Assembly: GCA_027559495.1 (NCBI GenBank)
Contig: JAMXSV010000004.1
Coordinates: 1,167,001-1,231,000, forward strand
Reading direction: 5' to 3'
From: Aurifilum marmelostoma
Lineage: Eukaryota; Ascomycota; Sordariomycetes; Diaporthales; Cryphonectriaceae
DNA length: 64,000 nt
The translations under genes and the position numbers were made by a program. Below the pieces are notes generated by a model, which made no database searches, had not been told where the DNA came from, and was given only the letters and a program-made list of their open reading frames with translations. Below, piece by piece: positions 31,299 through 43,393 of the stretch (positions are counted from its first letter, which is position 1; each line of letters begins with the position of its first letter).

Positions 31299-34200
31299 GC
31301 CTGGGGAAAATAAAGTGGTGACTGAGACTTGGCAGGGTCGCCCGGTGAGAGAGGGTATTGCAGCGTTCCCCGTCCTTTATAGGAGTCGAGGAGGAGAAGG
31401 AACTTTGGAGCGCCCTGTGAAAGGGAGGGGAGAAGGGAAGACCCTCGTGACATTAAGCCACTTCCAACCGTCGTCGCCGCCCAGGTCCTCCGCCCTATCT
31501 GCAGGTGCAGGAGGAGCAAGTGGTCCTAATCTCATGTGCCAAGGGCGTTGGATGGCGCTCCGGCAGGGTCCAGAGCCACACCTTTGCACATCCAACCCAT
31601 GTGCTGTCAACACGCGAGTTAGACCAGGAACGGAAGGTCATAGAAGCTAGGCAGTCTCCAGAAAAGGCTTCTAGAAGAAGATATTGTACGTCCGTATGGC
31701 TTGTACAGTTTAGACTTCAACTGTTGCCCAACCTATTGTCCACGAACACACCCACACACCCAAATGTGCAATATATGGGTCCTCGCACGCGATCCACCAA
31801 CTCGGTCGTGAGAGCTGGGGGGGGCCTGGCGATAGCGTCGTATCGCCGGCCTAGAACGTTACAACGTAACACAGGGTATCATACGGAAGAAGAAAAAAAA
31901 GAGAAAAAAAAAGACCCTTGCTCTGGGCCCCTCTCTTGACGAACCGCTTATCAGAACTCTATACAATCACGCAATCAAACTCTGTGAAGGAGGAAGAAAT
32001 CGGGAGGTAAGGAGGGGAACAGAGAGAGAGAGAGGAGAGTGAGGGGAGGGGCGGAGGGGGGAGGTGAAGTGGCAAGAGGTTTTGCCACGGGGTTTTTTGG
32101 CTGCTCTCTGAGTTGATCAGGATTTGAAACAGCTTACCCTGTCGAGTCTGTTCAGCCGAGACCATTTGCTGACGTGCACTCTGAAAGAGGAAGATGGCGA
32201 ATCGTTATCAAGGGAGCCAAGCAGAAGGGGGAAAATCCACGGCTGACCAGATTGGAACCAGTCCATCAATTGGAGCCATCACGAACTGAGCAGAACCCAG
32301 ACGGAGGTCACGGGGTTGATTTTCAAGGCAACAGTCTTTCGTCTTGCAGCTTATTTGAAGGCTAGTCCGATGAATTCTTCAAGTCCTGAAGTACAAGACC
32401 ATGAAGACAAGAGCAAGATATTGGGGGGGGGGGTTCCCGTCGCTGACCAGCGGTCCTGTGGCGGCGGGAAAGCCAAGATCTTTTATCATGCTTATGTTCC
32501 AGAGTAAGAGCCAACCTGGAATCCTTCCCGCGCCTCCCTGGCACATGCCTAGGGTAGGTGAAAAGGAGCGGAGCAGGCGAGGAGCTGAACTCTGGAGGAA
32601 AAAAGAGAGACGCATGGGAAATGGTGGCACCGAGTTGGAGTTTCTTACGTCTAGCTCGGCCGCTGCAATTCCGCGCCATATTGCACCTCATTGAGTTTCC
32701 TTCTTTCTGGCCATCTGCACCATAGGCTCGAACCAATCGTGGGAAGTAGGACCTGGGTACGTTGGGCCCTCTTTCTGGATTATCTCTCTGGCCTCTTGCC
32801 CCGACCGGGTTCAGCGGTTATGCCCTCTGTAGTTGTTGCCCTTACACTATCATCGTGTTGCTTGATTGTCAGAGGGTAGCACAGGTCGTAAGTTAAGTCG
32901 GCCCGCTGGTGGCTGCGTGGGCGGCCCTTCCATGTTCCCCACCTGAACCTTGTAGTATGTCACCTCGATTGTTCCCCCCCTCCCCCGCCGGAAGCCCCCC
33001 ATGACCGAATTTGGTTACCCGCCTCGTCGTCAGCGATCTCAACTGCTGGTCTCGCGGTCGGCGGTGCATGGAGGGTGTAGGTGCTGGTGCCCGTACGCAG
33101 TACTGCTTTGCTCAGTACGAAAGTCAAGGTAGCCCATGTTCGCCCCCTCCTTCTTCCGCCAACATCGTATCGAGTCTCACGACCAGTCTGTATTCCCTTC
33201 TGCGAGGTACAATCCGCGCGTCCTTCTCATCCTCCTCGTCGCACCAGAATCTCTTCTCTCTTCCTGCCACCCGGGATGTCCGGCCCGGTCCCGATAATGC
33301 TCCCGGGCCCGCTGAACTCGCCCTCGATAGGCGGAAGCTGCTCCGGACTTTACCACACCCGTCGGGCTATCTGTCAAGATATGGCGACTCGCCTATTTCT
33401 TCGCACCATAGTGAGCCCCATAAGCGTCTTCCAGGCTCCTCGTATGCGTGCTGCCTGTGTATTGGGATGCTATGCCTGCACCCTGCGGGCAATGGGTAGT
33501 GCCCCAGCACTTGTAGTCTCAGGTTACGCGATCCGGGTTGGTCGGCCTGGCTTGCTGCGTCGGGTTGCCGCAGAGCTGGAAACGGGAGGGCAGGGCCAAA
33601 ACACTCCACAAGCTATTTCTTTACAGCCTCCGTATAGGTCGGGGATCCTCGCAGGCATGTCGGGAGTAAGGAAGAGTAGACTAGACCAGACCACTCTGCC
33701 CTTGTGTGTAAAGCTGTATAGAACTATAACGGTGACGACAAAGACATTGAGGTCGTTTGGCGGTCGATGTATTAAGTCTGACGATGCAGGCAATACGCGA
33801 AAGGGAGATGGACAAGTCAGTCGGCCACTGGAACCCTATACACTCTTGTCACTACTCTGTGTTGTAGGAAGGTGCAGTAGTATCAAAAGGCGCAAATGAA
33901 GGTGATGTACCTACTGTGCTATTCCTATGTCAAATCTTCAAGGTAGACATGTGCAGCCTTTGTGTGTGGGGTGGATATGGAGAGAGGGGGTTCCCCAGCT
34001 GGGAAAAGAGGACTGTAAAATAATTTCTGCGGATGGACAGCGTGCCAATAATAAGTCATTAAGAAAGAGGAAGAGAGAAATAAGAAGGCTGATGTACTGT
34101 AAAAATACTTTGGTGGATACGCATGGTGGGTGCTTTTACAACAAGAAAAAGGCTTCCTCCGACGCGTGCTGGAGGTAATAGCACAGACAGGAAGAGCCAA

Positions 34201-35297
34201 TGAGTGACCTGTCAAGTGCGCAGCACAGTGTCTGTGGACATAAAAGCTGCTTTATTTACATTAGGCTGCATCACCTAAGGCTGTGCCTCTTTGCAGCACG
34301 TCCTGCCATCCTTCTCTGCTGCTGGCCCTTCCCTCCTACGAAGAGACGTTGTCTCCACAGAACCGGAGTTCCTTACCTATGGCGGTTATGGGCAGGATCT
34401 AAATGCCGAGATACATCTTTACCATTATGTTCTCTCCATAAACGATCGACTCTGGATCGATGTAATGTCCTTCTAGGACATGATCAGTGGGGAGTGAGAT
34501 CCAGCAGCGCGCGTATGAACGGTCGGTAGTGGACGATACCAGAGATGGGGATCCCCAAGCTATGTACATGGAGCCAAGATTACGAAATTGGGGGGATACA
34601 GTGCAGCGTGACTGGAGAATTTGAACGAAGGGCACGGAGGGGAAGACGAATTGTCGGCTTTTGTGTCAAACAAATCTCACCATCACATTGATTTTGCTTC
34701 GAATTAGAGATAATAAATACTAAGTAATGCGGTAGATCTTAGCATGCAGTTAATGTTTGGCCGAGTTACAATACATCTCTTGCATTCATTGTGTCATGCT
34801 GCCAGACCAGTCAACAATATACAGCAACGACACTTTGATCTGCCCTTGGTTATGTCCACCAAAATGCAACGTCGTGGATGAGGATAAACCAAATTAGAAT
34901 AACCATAACAAGCTGTAGATTTCTGGAAGATAATCTGCGAAATTGATTTATTGTTCACCGGATTTGACCATGATCTTGTACAAAAATCTGCGAAGCCTCG
35001 AAGCATTCGCTTTAATACCAGGTTGAATCGGCCAAACCAAAGCCCGAGCAAGTATTACCTTCCGAGCACCATCGGCGCTTACGCAACCGGCGGAATGAGG
35101 TCGAGCAGTATCGGTATACTTTCTCTCTCTCCCTCTCTCCCCCGGCCCTCTACGACGACTATCCTGAGCGCACACCGTGGTTGATATATCCGCATGCTGA
35201 TCGATGCTTGAATCCCTGTCCTGATTAGGCTTATTCCACAGCTTGACGCCAACCACATCCCGCTACATCGGTCAGTGGACTACAGCTTAGCAAGCAA
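31299..35297. other. Divergent intergenic region (OPT / Zn2Cys6 factor), about 4 kb
   Basis: No supportable gene. The 272-codon frame at 33081-33899 lacks recognisable content. Purine tracts (GA-rich, about 31985-32060) and a G-run at 32421-32432 are present. Such long upstream regions are common for regulated transporter and transcription-factor genes. Confidence 0.5.
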
Positions 35298-37793
35298 ATG
35301 GACCACCCTCTGCTGTCCGGCTCGCCCCCTCCGCAACAGCCTCCAGCCATAGGCAAGCCCCGTGTTCCATACGCATGCGAGGCCTGTCGAGTTGCCAAGG
35401 TGAAATGCCAACCTAGCAATACAGCAAGCATATGTCGAAGGCATGATATCCACCTCCCCCTGCAACCCTCAATAATCACGAGTACCGTCTTTACTGGCAA
35501 AGACTGCCCTCTAATCCACTCTCGTAGATGCGCCACCTCAAAGAAAGAATGCATCTTCAAGACTGGCCCGCGCACGAGACGACGGCGCTCCAAGCTGTAA
35601 GAGAACACTTCGGTCCCGTCGTCCCTTCACGTCTTCTCTGCGACCCCTACTCGTCGTTCTAGACTTGTAGTCCTGGTGTATGACTGCTAAGAAGTCGTGT
35701 GAGAAGCCATCCAGCGGCCACTCGTGCGACGCCACCCCCTTCTGCGCCGTCCAAGACTTTCACCATCGACGTCCCAGTGTCTGCCGAGGCCGGCGGTGAC
35801 ATGGATCCTTCAGAAAGCTTGGAGGCACTCAAGGAAGCACACGAGGGCTTTTTCGATGATATCGTGCCTGAGGATGGCGTGTACACAGAAGGCGACGGTA
35901 CTACCACCCCCTCAACACAGCCATCGTCGTCTTTGAGTGGCAGCAGGGGCACTTTCTGTTCGACCCCTTCAGCAGACTCTCAATCTGTGTATGGATCTAG
36001 CAGTATTCAGCCGCAGTTTAACCTAGACTCTGCAACATCGCTGCTGGAGACATTCCGAGAGGCCATGCTGCCGTTCTTTCCTCTTTTCGTTCTCCCGCCT
36101 GATGCAAGCGTGCCTTCGTTGGCGCGCGAGAGACCATTTATACTACTTGCGATACTCGCTGCTGCAAGTGGGAGCAAGAGTCTGCAGGGTCATAATCTGT
36201 ACGATGGAGAATTCCGCAAGGTTTTTGGGCTCAAGTTCGTCAGCGGGGGGGAGAGGAGCTTGGAGTTACTGCTCGGGCTCTTGATATACACAGCCTGGTA
36301 AGTGAGCCCACAATGGAGACATAAGAACGCTGTCTCGACAAACAGGACATCAACTTGAGCTTACGATTCTTGACACAGGTACCCGTATCACCTGAGACCG
36401 AGAAATCGACAGGCTCTGCAGTATATCCGGATGGCCAGCGACATCGCCCATGATCTAGAACTCGACCAGGCACCAGACCACGTTGACGTGGACGCCATCA
36501 GGTCAGATGAGAAGCGGATGGCAGGCATACGAGCGTACCTGGCCTGCTATCGTCTATGCTCAAGCCTCGCCCTGACCTGGCACAGATCTCATACTCTGCT
36601 ATATCAGCAGTGGACGACCATATGCTGTGACATTCTCAGTAGCGTGGAACCTGCCGGTTACTCAGGCGCGTCGACACAGGACCAGACCCTAGTCTGGCTT
36701 GTGCGCCTCAGCCACCTGATGGAGGAAACGATCTTGTTGAACAGACCAGAACACAGAGCTCAGCACGGCCGGCAGCATTCTCTGCTGATGGTCAAGGGCA
36801 CTGAAGCACAACTTCTCGAATGGCGAAGGCAGATGCCTGTCGAGCTTCTCTCGCAGCGTGAGTTATACACAGAAACACAATCCATCATCATCAATCACAA
36901 CCCATTTCCTTCACGTACATATACAACTCGGTGAGATGCTGAATCCTCCATCGTGCGCAGCTGTGCTTCACCTGGCCAACAGCTTCGCAGAGGTCGTGAT
37001 CTATGGCTATCCGCTCCTGCGATTCTATTTTCAAAAACAGAAAAGACGGGAGCAGCCATCATCAGAGGAGGACGTCGAGCCCGGCAGACTCCTCACATGT
37101 GCTAGACTCTTGCGGCGGTGGTATGACTATATAGACTCGCTCTCCGCGTCTGAGTTTGCTCATTTCACGGGTGTCGACTGGGGTTTCTTCGTCGGCGCCA
37201 TCATTCTCGGCCTGCGGCTGTCATTTCCGATGCCAGACACATGTCCTGGCTGGGACCACGCCGCAGCGCGCCAGGTACTGGATCTCGGCTCGTTTTTGGA
37301 GACGTTCTCGAGCGGCGATGATGGCACGCAGGGCAAAGAGACATTGGCCCCAGCTTCAGCCAAGCAGACCACAACTGACGTGCTGTCGGCCAGCAGGGTC
37401 GTGGTCGGGGTGGTAAGCCGCAAGTACAAGAGGCGGCTGGAGACACTGCACAGTGCAGAGATGGCAGTCACACCACCGCACCCGATGCCTCTTGCTTTGG
37501 ACAAGAACCTGACCAAGTGTCCGATGCTTGACGGGAGTCTCGATGAGTACCTTCCAGGCTGGGACGACACATTCCTTGACTCGGCAAACCTTCTGAGCCC
37601 ACCACCCCCGCCACAGCCATTCTCTGTATCGTCTGGGATAGACACTGGATCAGGAACGACGAGGACTGGGACTGGGACTGGGACTGGTCAGTTACTGGGC
37701 ACTCAGCCGGTGGTCTTTCATGACCTCTGGGCCACCATGACTATGGGGTGGACCCAGGATGAGATGGGTGATGTGGACTTTAGCAATGTGTGA
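35298..37793 (+). CDS. Zn2Cys6 binuclear-cluster transcription factor
   Basis: Fungal-specific nuclear regulator. Proposed exons: 35298-35440, 35528-35596, 35707-36297, 36379-36857 and 36961-37793, giving about 704 residues. The zinc cluster is complete only after splicing: Cys27, 30, 37 and 46 come from exon 1, and Cys49 and 56 from exon 2 (CX2CX6CX8CX2CX6C). The first intron must start GCATGA after AAG, so it is a GC-AG intron; it is 87 bp and open in frame. A basic segment (RTRRRRSK) follows. The fungal-specific regulatory domain spans roughly residues 190-450 (LLLGLLIYTAWYPYHLRPRN, then ASDIAHDLELDQ). The C-terminus is Pro/Thr/Gly-rich with a GGGACT repeat. The second intron's acceptor (35706, or nearer 35694) is uncertain. 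No nearby biosynthetic cluster indicates its targets. Confidence 0.88.
37663..37687. repeat. GGGACT hexamer minisatellite inside the transcription factor
   Basis: About four tandem GGGACT units in the coding sequence, translating as alternating Thr-Gly. Length changes would stay in frame. Confidence 0.85.
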
Positions 37794-38689
37794 GGAGGGT
37801 CATAGTATAGTAAGAGTGACAGATACATAGGGAGAGAAATGCAGACTGGGTTCTGGGCAGACTAGTAATGCAGACACGACAAGATTCCATTTAGACCTGT
37901 GTTGATTTAAGGTTGTGTCAACTTTCTTTCTGCCTTTGCATGTTCTTGCCTGCGTCATTTTGCAGGTAAAGCTCAACATAAATGGAGACTTGCACACTGA
38001 TCCACTAGGACTTCCATCGAAAGGCTTATTGGCTGATATAATATCATTCATTGAGTCGAGGTGAAAAGACCTTGAATCTATGCCAGCATCAGAGACAGTT
38101 TGATAGTAAACAGATGCCTAAAGCTGCCAAGAACACACAGTACCGCAGCCCTGAAGCGCACCCCCTGTAGCAACTGTAAGCCACTGAATCTTCAGTGAGT
38201 CAGCCTCCCTGACTCAGGGCTGTGCTACTGCTGTACTGCAGTGAATGAGCCACTGAAAAGATGTCCTAGTCTCCCATGGTCAGATGCTGTCAATGTTCAG
38301 CCACGTGCCCTGCCAGGCAACAACGACGCCAAGTTCTTCAGTGGGTCAGCAAGAGTCGACGTCAGTCTGCACTTCTCCAAAAAGTTTCCCCTCCATTTGC
38401 CAGTCTCGCCCAACCACAGCCTACCTACATAAATTGCACAACACCAGCCTGCATACCTCTCCCTCTTTCTTTTTCCTCCTCTCCCTGTTTTCTCAACCAC
38501 AGCCAGCCTACATGAACAGATCTCTGCGCAGCACACACATTACACATACACCACACACGCCCGCGCACCCTCACAGCGTTTCCCTCGCACACCCCACCCC
38601 ATACAGAGTCGCCCAACATAGGTCGCAAGCACAAGGGCCGTCGCCAGCAAAAAGGGTCTCGTCCCTGGCAGAAGCTGTCGAGAAAGAAG
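37794..38689. other. Intergenic region upstream of HST2
   Basis: No supportable gene. The last 250 bases (about 38430-38600) are rich in CT and CA runs and probably form the HST2 promoter/leader. Confidence 0.55.
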
Positions 38690-40455
38690 ATGGGCCAAGA
38701 GCAGTCGGGTCTGGTCGACGAGGGCACTCCCCCTAACAAGCTTTCCCAGCGCAGCCTGTCTGGCATTGCCGAGTATATAAAACATGGCTGTCGAGGTCGG
38801 ATCGTGGTGATGACAGGCGCAGGCCTGTCCACTGCTGCTGGAAGTAAGTCTGGAGTCTGCCATGAGATATTGGATCGTGGCAGTGTGCTAATGAATGTCT
38901 TGCGTGTGCGCCCATAGTACCCGACTTTCGCTCCCCCACGACCGGCCTCTACGCCAACCTCGCTCGCCTCAACCTTCCCTATGCCGAGGCCGTCTTCGAC
39001 ATCTCCTACTTCCGCCAGAACCCTGATCCTTTCTACGTCCTCGCCAAGGAGCTGTACCCGGGCAACTACTCGCCCACCATCTCCCACGTCTTTATAGCCC
39101 TCCTCGCCAGGAAGGGCCTGCTGTCGATGCTCTTCACGCAAAACATCGACTGTCTTGAGCGCCAGGCCGGCGTCCCCGCCGACCGCATCGTTGAGGCCCA
39201 CGGCAGCTTCGCCAGCCAGCGCTGCATCGAGTGCGGCCGGTCATTTCCCGACGAGAGCATGAAGACCCACGTGTCGCAGGGCATTGTCCCTCGGTGCACT
39301 GATAGCAGGTGCGGCGGGCTTGTCAAGCCCGACATTGTCTTCTTTGGCGAGCAGCTGCCTGCGGCCTTCCACGCCAACTGGTCCGTGGCCACCACGGCTG
39401 ACCTGATCATCGTCATGGGCACCAGCCTTACCGTCCAGCCCTTTGCCAGCCTGCCGGACGCGGGTCCAGACGACACCCCGCGTCTGCTGTTCAACATGGC
39501 GCGGGTGGGCTCCTTCGGCACCCGGCCTGACGACGTTCTCGAGCTGGGCGACTGCGACACCGGAGTCAGGAGGCTCGCCGACGAGCTGGGCTGGCGTGAC
39601 GAGCTCGAGGCCGAGTGGCGGCGGGTCGTCGGCGACAAGGAGGCCGATAGGCAGCTCCAGAGCATCTCGGAGCGCACGGCCGCGCTGCAGGACGAGGTGG
39701 AGGACCTGGCGGACCAGGTTGGTTCGGGCCTGAGCATCGAAGACGTTGACGGTCACGGCGATCATACCAGTGAGAGCGACGGTCATGGCGATGACGACCA
39801 CGTTGTGGGCGGCAGTGCTACCTATGGTGGCGATGCGGCCTACGACAGCCCTGCAGCAGAAACAGCAACAATAGCAACACCAGCCACTCCTCACTCGGAA
39901 GCCACCGAGACTGACAGCGAAGAGGAGGAGGATTTCACCGTGGGGTGGGATGCTCTGGAGCCTGTTGGGCGCATCGGACGTGTTATTGGCAGTCCTGTCG
40001 CGGCATCTACAACAGCAGCCTCTTACCCAAAGGCCACTGAGGCTGATATGGGAAAGGAGTTCATCGTCGGATTGGACGCCGTGGAGTCTGCAAGCGGCGC
40101 TGGCCATGTTGTCGACAGTCCTTCTACTGCTACAGCGACGGCCTCCTCTCATCCAGAAATGAACCACGCTGCCGAGGCTGACATGCTGAAGGAGTTCATT
40201 GTAGGATGGGATGCCCTGGAGCCTACGGGCGGCGTGGGACGTGTCGTCAACAGCAGTCCTCGTGCTGCTGATGATGCCGCCGCTGCAACAACTACCACGA
40301 TGACAGACTCCCCTCGTGGTCCAAAGGAGGCCATCAGCCAGGCTGACGAGGCTAACAGTGGAGAGGATCAGCGACGTTCCGAGCCCAATAACGGCGGCTC
40401 ATCAGCGCCCGAGGTTTCAGCCACGGCGTCGGCCTCACACGGTAGCAGCCCTTGA
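38690..40455 (+). CDS. HST2: Hst2-type NAD-dependent protein deacetylase (class I sirtuin)
   Basis: Sirtuin that deacetylates histone H4 and other proteins using NAD. Exons are 38690-38843 and 38918-40455 (GTAAGT...CATAG, rebuilding TAAGIPDFRSP), giving 563 residues. Motifs: GAGLS at about 43-47; TQNID at 125-129; catalytic His146 (EAHGSF); zinc Cys154, 157, 178 and 183; KPDIVFFGEQLP; and MGTSLTVQPF. The start MGQEQS matches an N-myristoylation consensus (Gly2, Ser6), which could place some protein at membranes. The tail beyond about 280 is long, acidic and disordered, and contains three imperfect repeats of about 35-44 residues. Yeast Hst2 is much shorter (about 357 residues), and this extension is known as a common but poorly characterised feature in filamentous fungi. 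Confidence 0.95.
39892..40260 (+). repeat. Three imperfect tandem repeats in the HST2 C-terminal tail
   Basis: The encoded units start at residues 377, 421 and 464 and share the core [DE]F(I/T)VGWDALEP, then G-x-GRV(V/I)-x-SP, preceded by a Thr/Ala-Glu-Ala-Asp stretch. Unit 2 is the most diverged (VGLDAVESASGAGHVV). DNA spans are about 39892-40002, 40024-40122 and 40153-40260. Confidence 0.8.
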
Positions 40456-41268
40456 GACCCGTGGAAAAGCCATCGCGCATCAGCAACATGGGATCAATGG
40501 CGGTGCCACTATTCCCACCCGTGGCATCATGAATGAGTCGGCGTATGGAATCGCGTTTGGGGTCCTTTACTTTCTTCGATGCATTTGTTTGCACGATCAC
40601 TTTTGGGCGTATGCGGCGAGGCACTGCTGTCCCATTGATACCAGACCTTTGCATCTTGTTTCTGTTCTTGGGCACGGTCGAGACTCCGTCAAGAGTCTCC
40701 TGGTCACGGCGTATCTGGACAACATGGTGATCCTATTACAGAATGGAGGCATTTACTTGGGCCTCATTTCTGCCCTGCGAAAAGCAGTCCAGCGGCGTTC
40801 TTTCACAATGGTTGTTCTTGGAAGGCACCTCATGGAGGGACACAGGAGTTTTCATTTGCTAACGACAAGATGTTTTCCGTGCCTACCGAGTTGTCTTCGC
40901 TTAAGATGACCCCTTCTTTCTTTTCTTTTCTTTTCTCTCTCGCATTTTCTACAGCCGAGTCGTGCTCAGTCTTGAGCATCCAGTAACCGGTAGGGTTAGG
41001 GTAGTAACATCATGGGCGTATTACATAATCCGCAAGACCAACACACTCACCTCACACGATGCACCTGCCATGAATGCCATGAAGAGAAATCCGTGCCTCA
41101 TAGAACGTATTTTGTATGACAATTCGCCTACCTAATCCTCTCAACAATACACTCTTCTTTGGAACGCCAGGTTCTTTTTCCTTATGCCTTGTCCAGCACC
41201 CATCCACCGTGTGTCTGCAAACTTGGAAGCCTACAGTTCGAGAAAACCTTCAACAAGAGGCGCCCCGC
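40456..41268. other. Intergenic region between HST2 and the lipoyltransferase
   Basis: No supportable gene. It contains a telobox-like element (separate entry) and a T/C-rich tract at about 40910-40945. Confidence 0.55.
40991..41001 (+). promoter_or_regulatory. Telobox-like element
   Basis: TAGGGTTAGGG, about 270 bp upstream of the lipoyltransferase start. The sequence match is direct and the function is inferred. Confidence 0.3.
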
Positions 41269-42303
41269 ATGTCCTCGCTCAGACTCCGACACATTCACCT
41301 CCCAGCCTCGCCATCCGAGGGTCTATATCCGAGCTACAAGACAGCAGCGGCGGTTCAGGAGCTCCTCCGGCGGCGGCTGCTCCACGGAAAGGATGCTGAG
41401 GCAAGGGTTCCAGGCATAAACCGCACAGACTCAGCAGACCTGTCAGCGGTTGTTCTCTCCTTTACGCCAGCGCCCACATACACCCTGGGGCGACGCCAGT
41501 CGCCCTCTGCCTCGTCCCTTTCACCCGCTGAGATCGCTCGCCTCAAGGCTCCAATACGCATCGGTGGAAGATGGAGAGGCGAGGAGGAGCATGTCTTTTG
41601 TCCTGCAGTCATGAACTCACCCCGCGGTGGCCTGGCGACCTACCACGGGCCGGGCCAGGTCGTTCTCTGGCCCGTCATGATGATACGCGGGCCGTCTCAC
41701 CTGGTTCCCAAACAGTTCACCGTACGGTGCTACTCACGACTCCTGGAGAACACCACCATCGCCCTGCTGCAGAGGCTCTTTGGGCTTCAGGCTTTTACGA
41801 CGGATGACCCGGGCGTATGGGTCCAGTCTGGCCTGGATTCACGGCAGCGACTAGCGGAGCAGAAACAGCAGCCTCGGAAGATCTCGGCCATGGGAATTCA
41901 CCTCCGACGCCACGTAAGCAGCCTCGGCGTGGCTATCAATCTCGACATGCCGACGACGACCAGCATTGCTGCTACTGCGGAGCCCGGCGACACTGCTGGT
42001 GGCGCTGACGACGGAGACGAGGTGTATAACCCCTGGGCCCGCTTCGTGGCATGTGGTCTTGAGGGCAAAGGTGTGACATGCGTGCGGGAAGAGCTGCTCG
42101 CTGCAGAGCGCTCCTCGTTGGCTCCGGAGCTCTTTGACGCCGAAGTTGTTGCGAGCGCTTGGGCCGAGGAGCTGGCAGAGAGAATGGGGCTCTCTCCTGC
42201 AGCTGAAGCCATGCATACGATCCCCAGAGAAGAAGTCGAAGAACTCGTGGCGACGGCGGAGAGGGAGGGCTTTGTTGAGGTCATGGCCAGGGATGAGGTC
42301 TGA
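41269..42303 (+). CDS. LIP2: Lipoyl(octanoyl)transferase (LipB family), mitochondrial
   Basis: Transfers octanoate from acyl carrier protein to lipoyl-dependent enzymes (glycine cleavage H protein, then E2 subunits) in mitochondria. Single exon, 344 residues from ATG 41269. The frame is open 51 codons further upstream, but the chosen start gives a basic, hydroxylated N-terminus (MSSLRLRHIHLPASPSEG) usual for the family. Signatures: RGGLATYHGPGQ (119-130); KISAMGIHLRRHVSSLGVAI with the conserved Lys204; and ACGLEGKGVTC with the acyl-accepting Cys262. Two low-complexity insertions (about 190-200 and 228-250) make it longer than bacterial LipB (about 210). The gene follows HST2 on the same strand, with its own 0.8-kb upstream region. 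Confidence 0.95.
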   Translation: MSSLRLRHIHLPASPSEGLYPSYKTAAAVQELLRRRLLHGKDAEARVPGINRTDSADLSAVVLSFTPAPTYTLGRRQSPSASSLSPAEIARLKAPIRIGGRWRGEEEHVFCPAVMNSPRGGLATYHGPGQVVLWPVMMIRGPSHLVPKQFTVRCYSRLLENTTIALLQRLFGLQAFTTDDPGVWVQSGLDSRQRLAEQKQQPRKISAMGIHLRRHVSSLGVAINLDMPTTTSIAATAEPGDTAGGADDGDEVYNPWARFVACGLEGKGVTCVREELLAAERSSLAPELFDAEVVASAWAEELAERMGLSPAAEAMHTIPREEVEELVATAEREGFVEVMARDEV

Positions 42304-42610
42304 ACACGCTATCTCATTCCTAGTCAGGCATACGAAAATGACTATCCATGGCCTTGCGAGGACTTGAGGTCACAAAGTATTGTCTATTCACCATCATGGC
42401 TGCCATATATTCTCACTACTCTACAAATATTCTGCCCTCTCAAGGCCATCGACGCTGCAGATGCCTCTTTTGCAGGCACCCCATTTCCTCGACGGAGTGA
42501 GCACCAAGGCAGACAGAGGCTGAAAACCAATCCCCGGCCTGAAAAATTACGACTCCATGTGTTGGAGAGATAAGTGAGCTTCTCTCCCCTTTTGATCCAG
42601 GATGCACCTT

Positions 42611-42626
42611 CCCCCCCCCCCCCCCC
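42611..42626. repeat. C16 homopolymer
   Basis: Uninterrupted C run read directly, about 300 bp after the lipoyltransferase stop. Confidence 0.9.
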
Positions 42627-43393
42627 ACAACATCATCAGCTGCCTTCTCTCCCCCCAAAGCAGATGGGGCGCATCACCTTCCGAGAGCGCCGCCAGACTC
42701 CTTCAAACACCTCTAATTTGTTACCACCACGGCGGCGCAGCAAGGCATTGGACAGCGTTGCACGGAAATACGTGCCGACTCGCGATGCTGACCTTTCCTC
42801 CAAAGGAAACAAATCTCCAGGTAGTGTGGGAGGCCGTGAACATGACTGGTCGACATGAGCCGTTAAGAAGTGCCGTCGGCAGTTTTTGACTAGCAATGCG
42901 AAGGGCAGGACAGACGGCGGACGAATGACAGCATCGGCGGTAGTTGCAACAGATATTTTGTTTTTCCTCCCACCCTCCATTACCTTGCTCGAACCATGGC
43001 TGAGGCGGACAAGCATGATATCGGCTCAGTGGACGGCAAGGGATGGAGAGGAACACATACGATATACCGGGATCACTAATGCCGAGCGTGTCCGCATTCA
43101 CACACATCATCCAACCGGCCTACAGGACAGGTAGTGATTGTCTTTGGTACCGTCATGGCGTAGGTCATGTGCACCACACAAGACGAATGGGCAAGAGGGC
43201 AGCCTTTTGGGCAGAAATGGCAGGACACCGACGCCGAGCTGGTCATGCAATTTTCTGAGCTCCGGACGCTGCAGCCTTCTGCACGTAACAATACTAGCTC
43301 ATGCACGACCTCTCATTTTCCCTCCTTCCCCCCACTGGCAAATGCGTGGGTCCTCGACACAAGACACTCTTCAACTCAGTAGTGGAGGTGGAA

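Noticed and set aside
32725..32740. tRNA B-box-like GGTTCGAGCC on the minus strand
   Set aside because: No A box, acceptor stem or T-stem pairing around it.
33081..33899. 272-codon plus-strand open frame between OPT and the transcription factor
   Set aside because: No motif, signal or family resemblance; overlapping open frames on both strands; composition looks like random GC-rich DNA.
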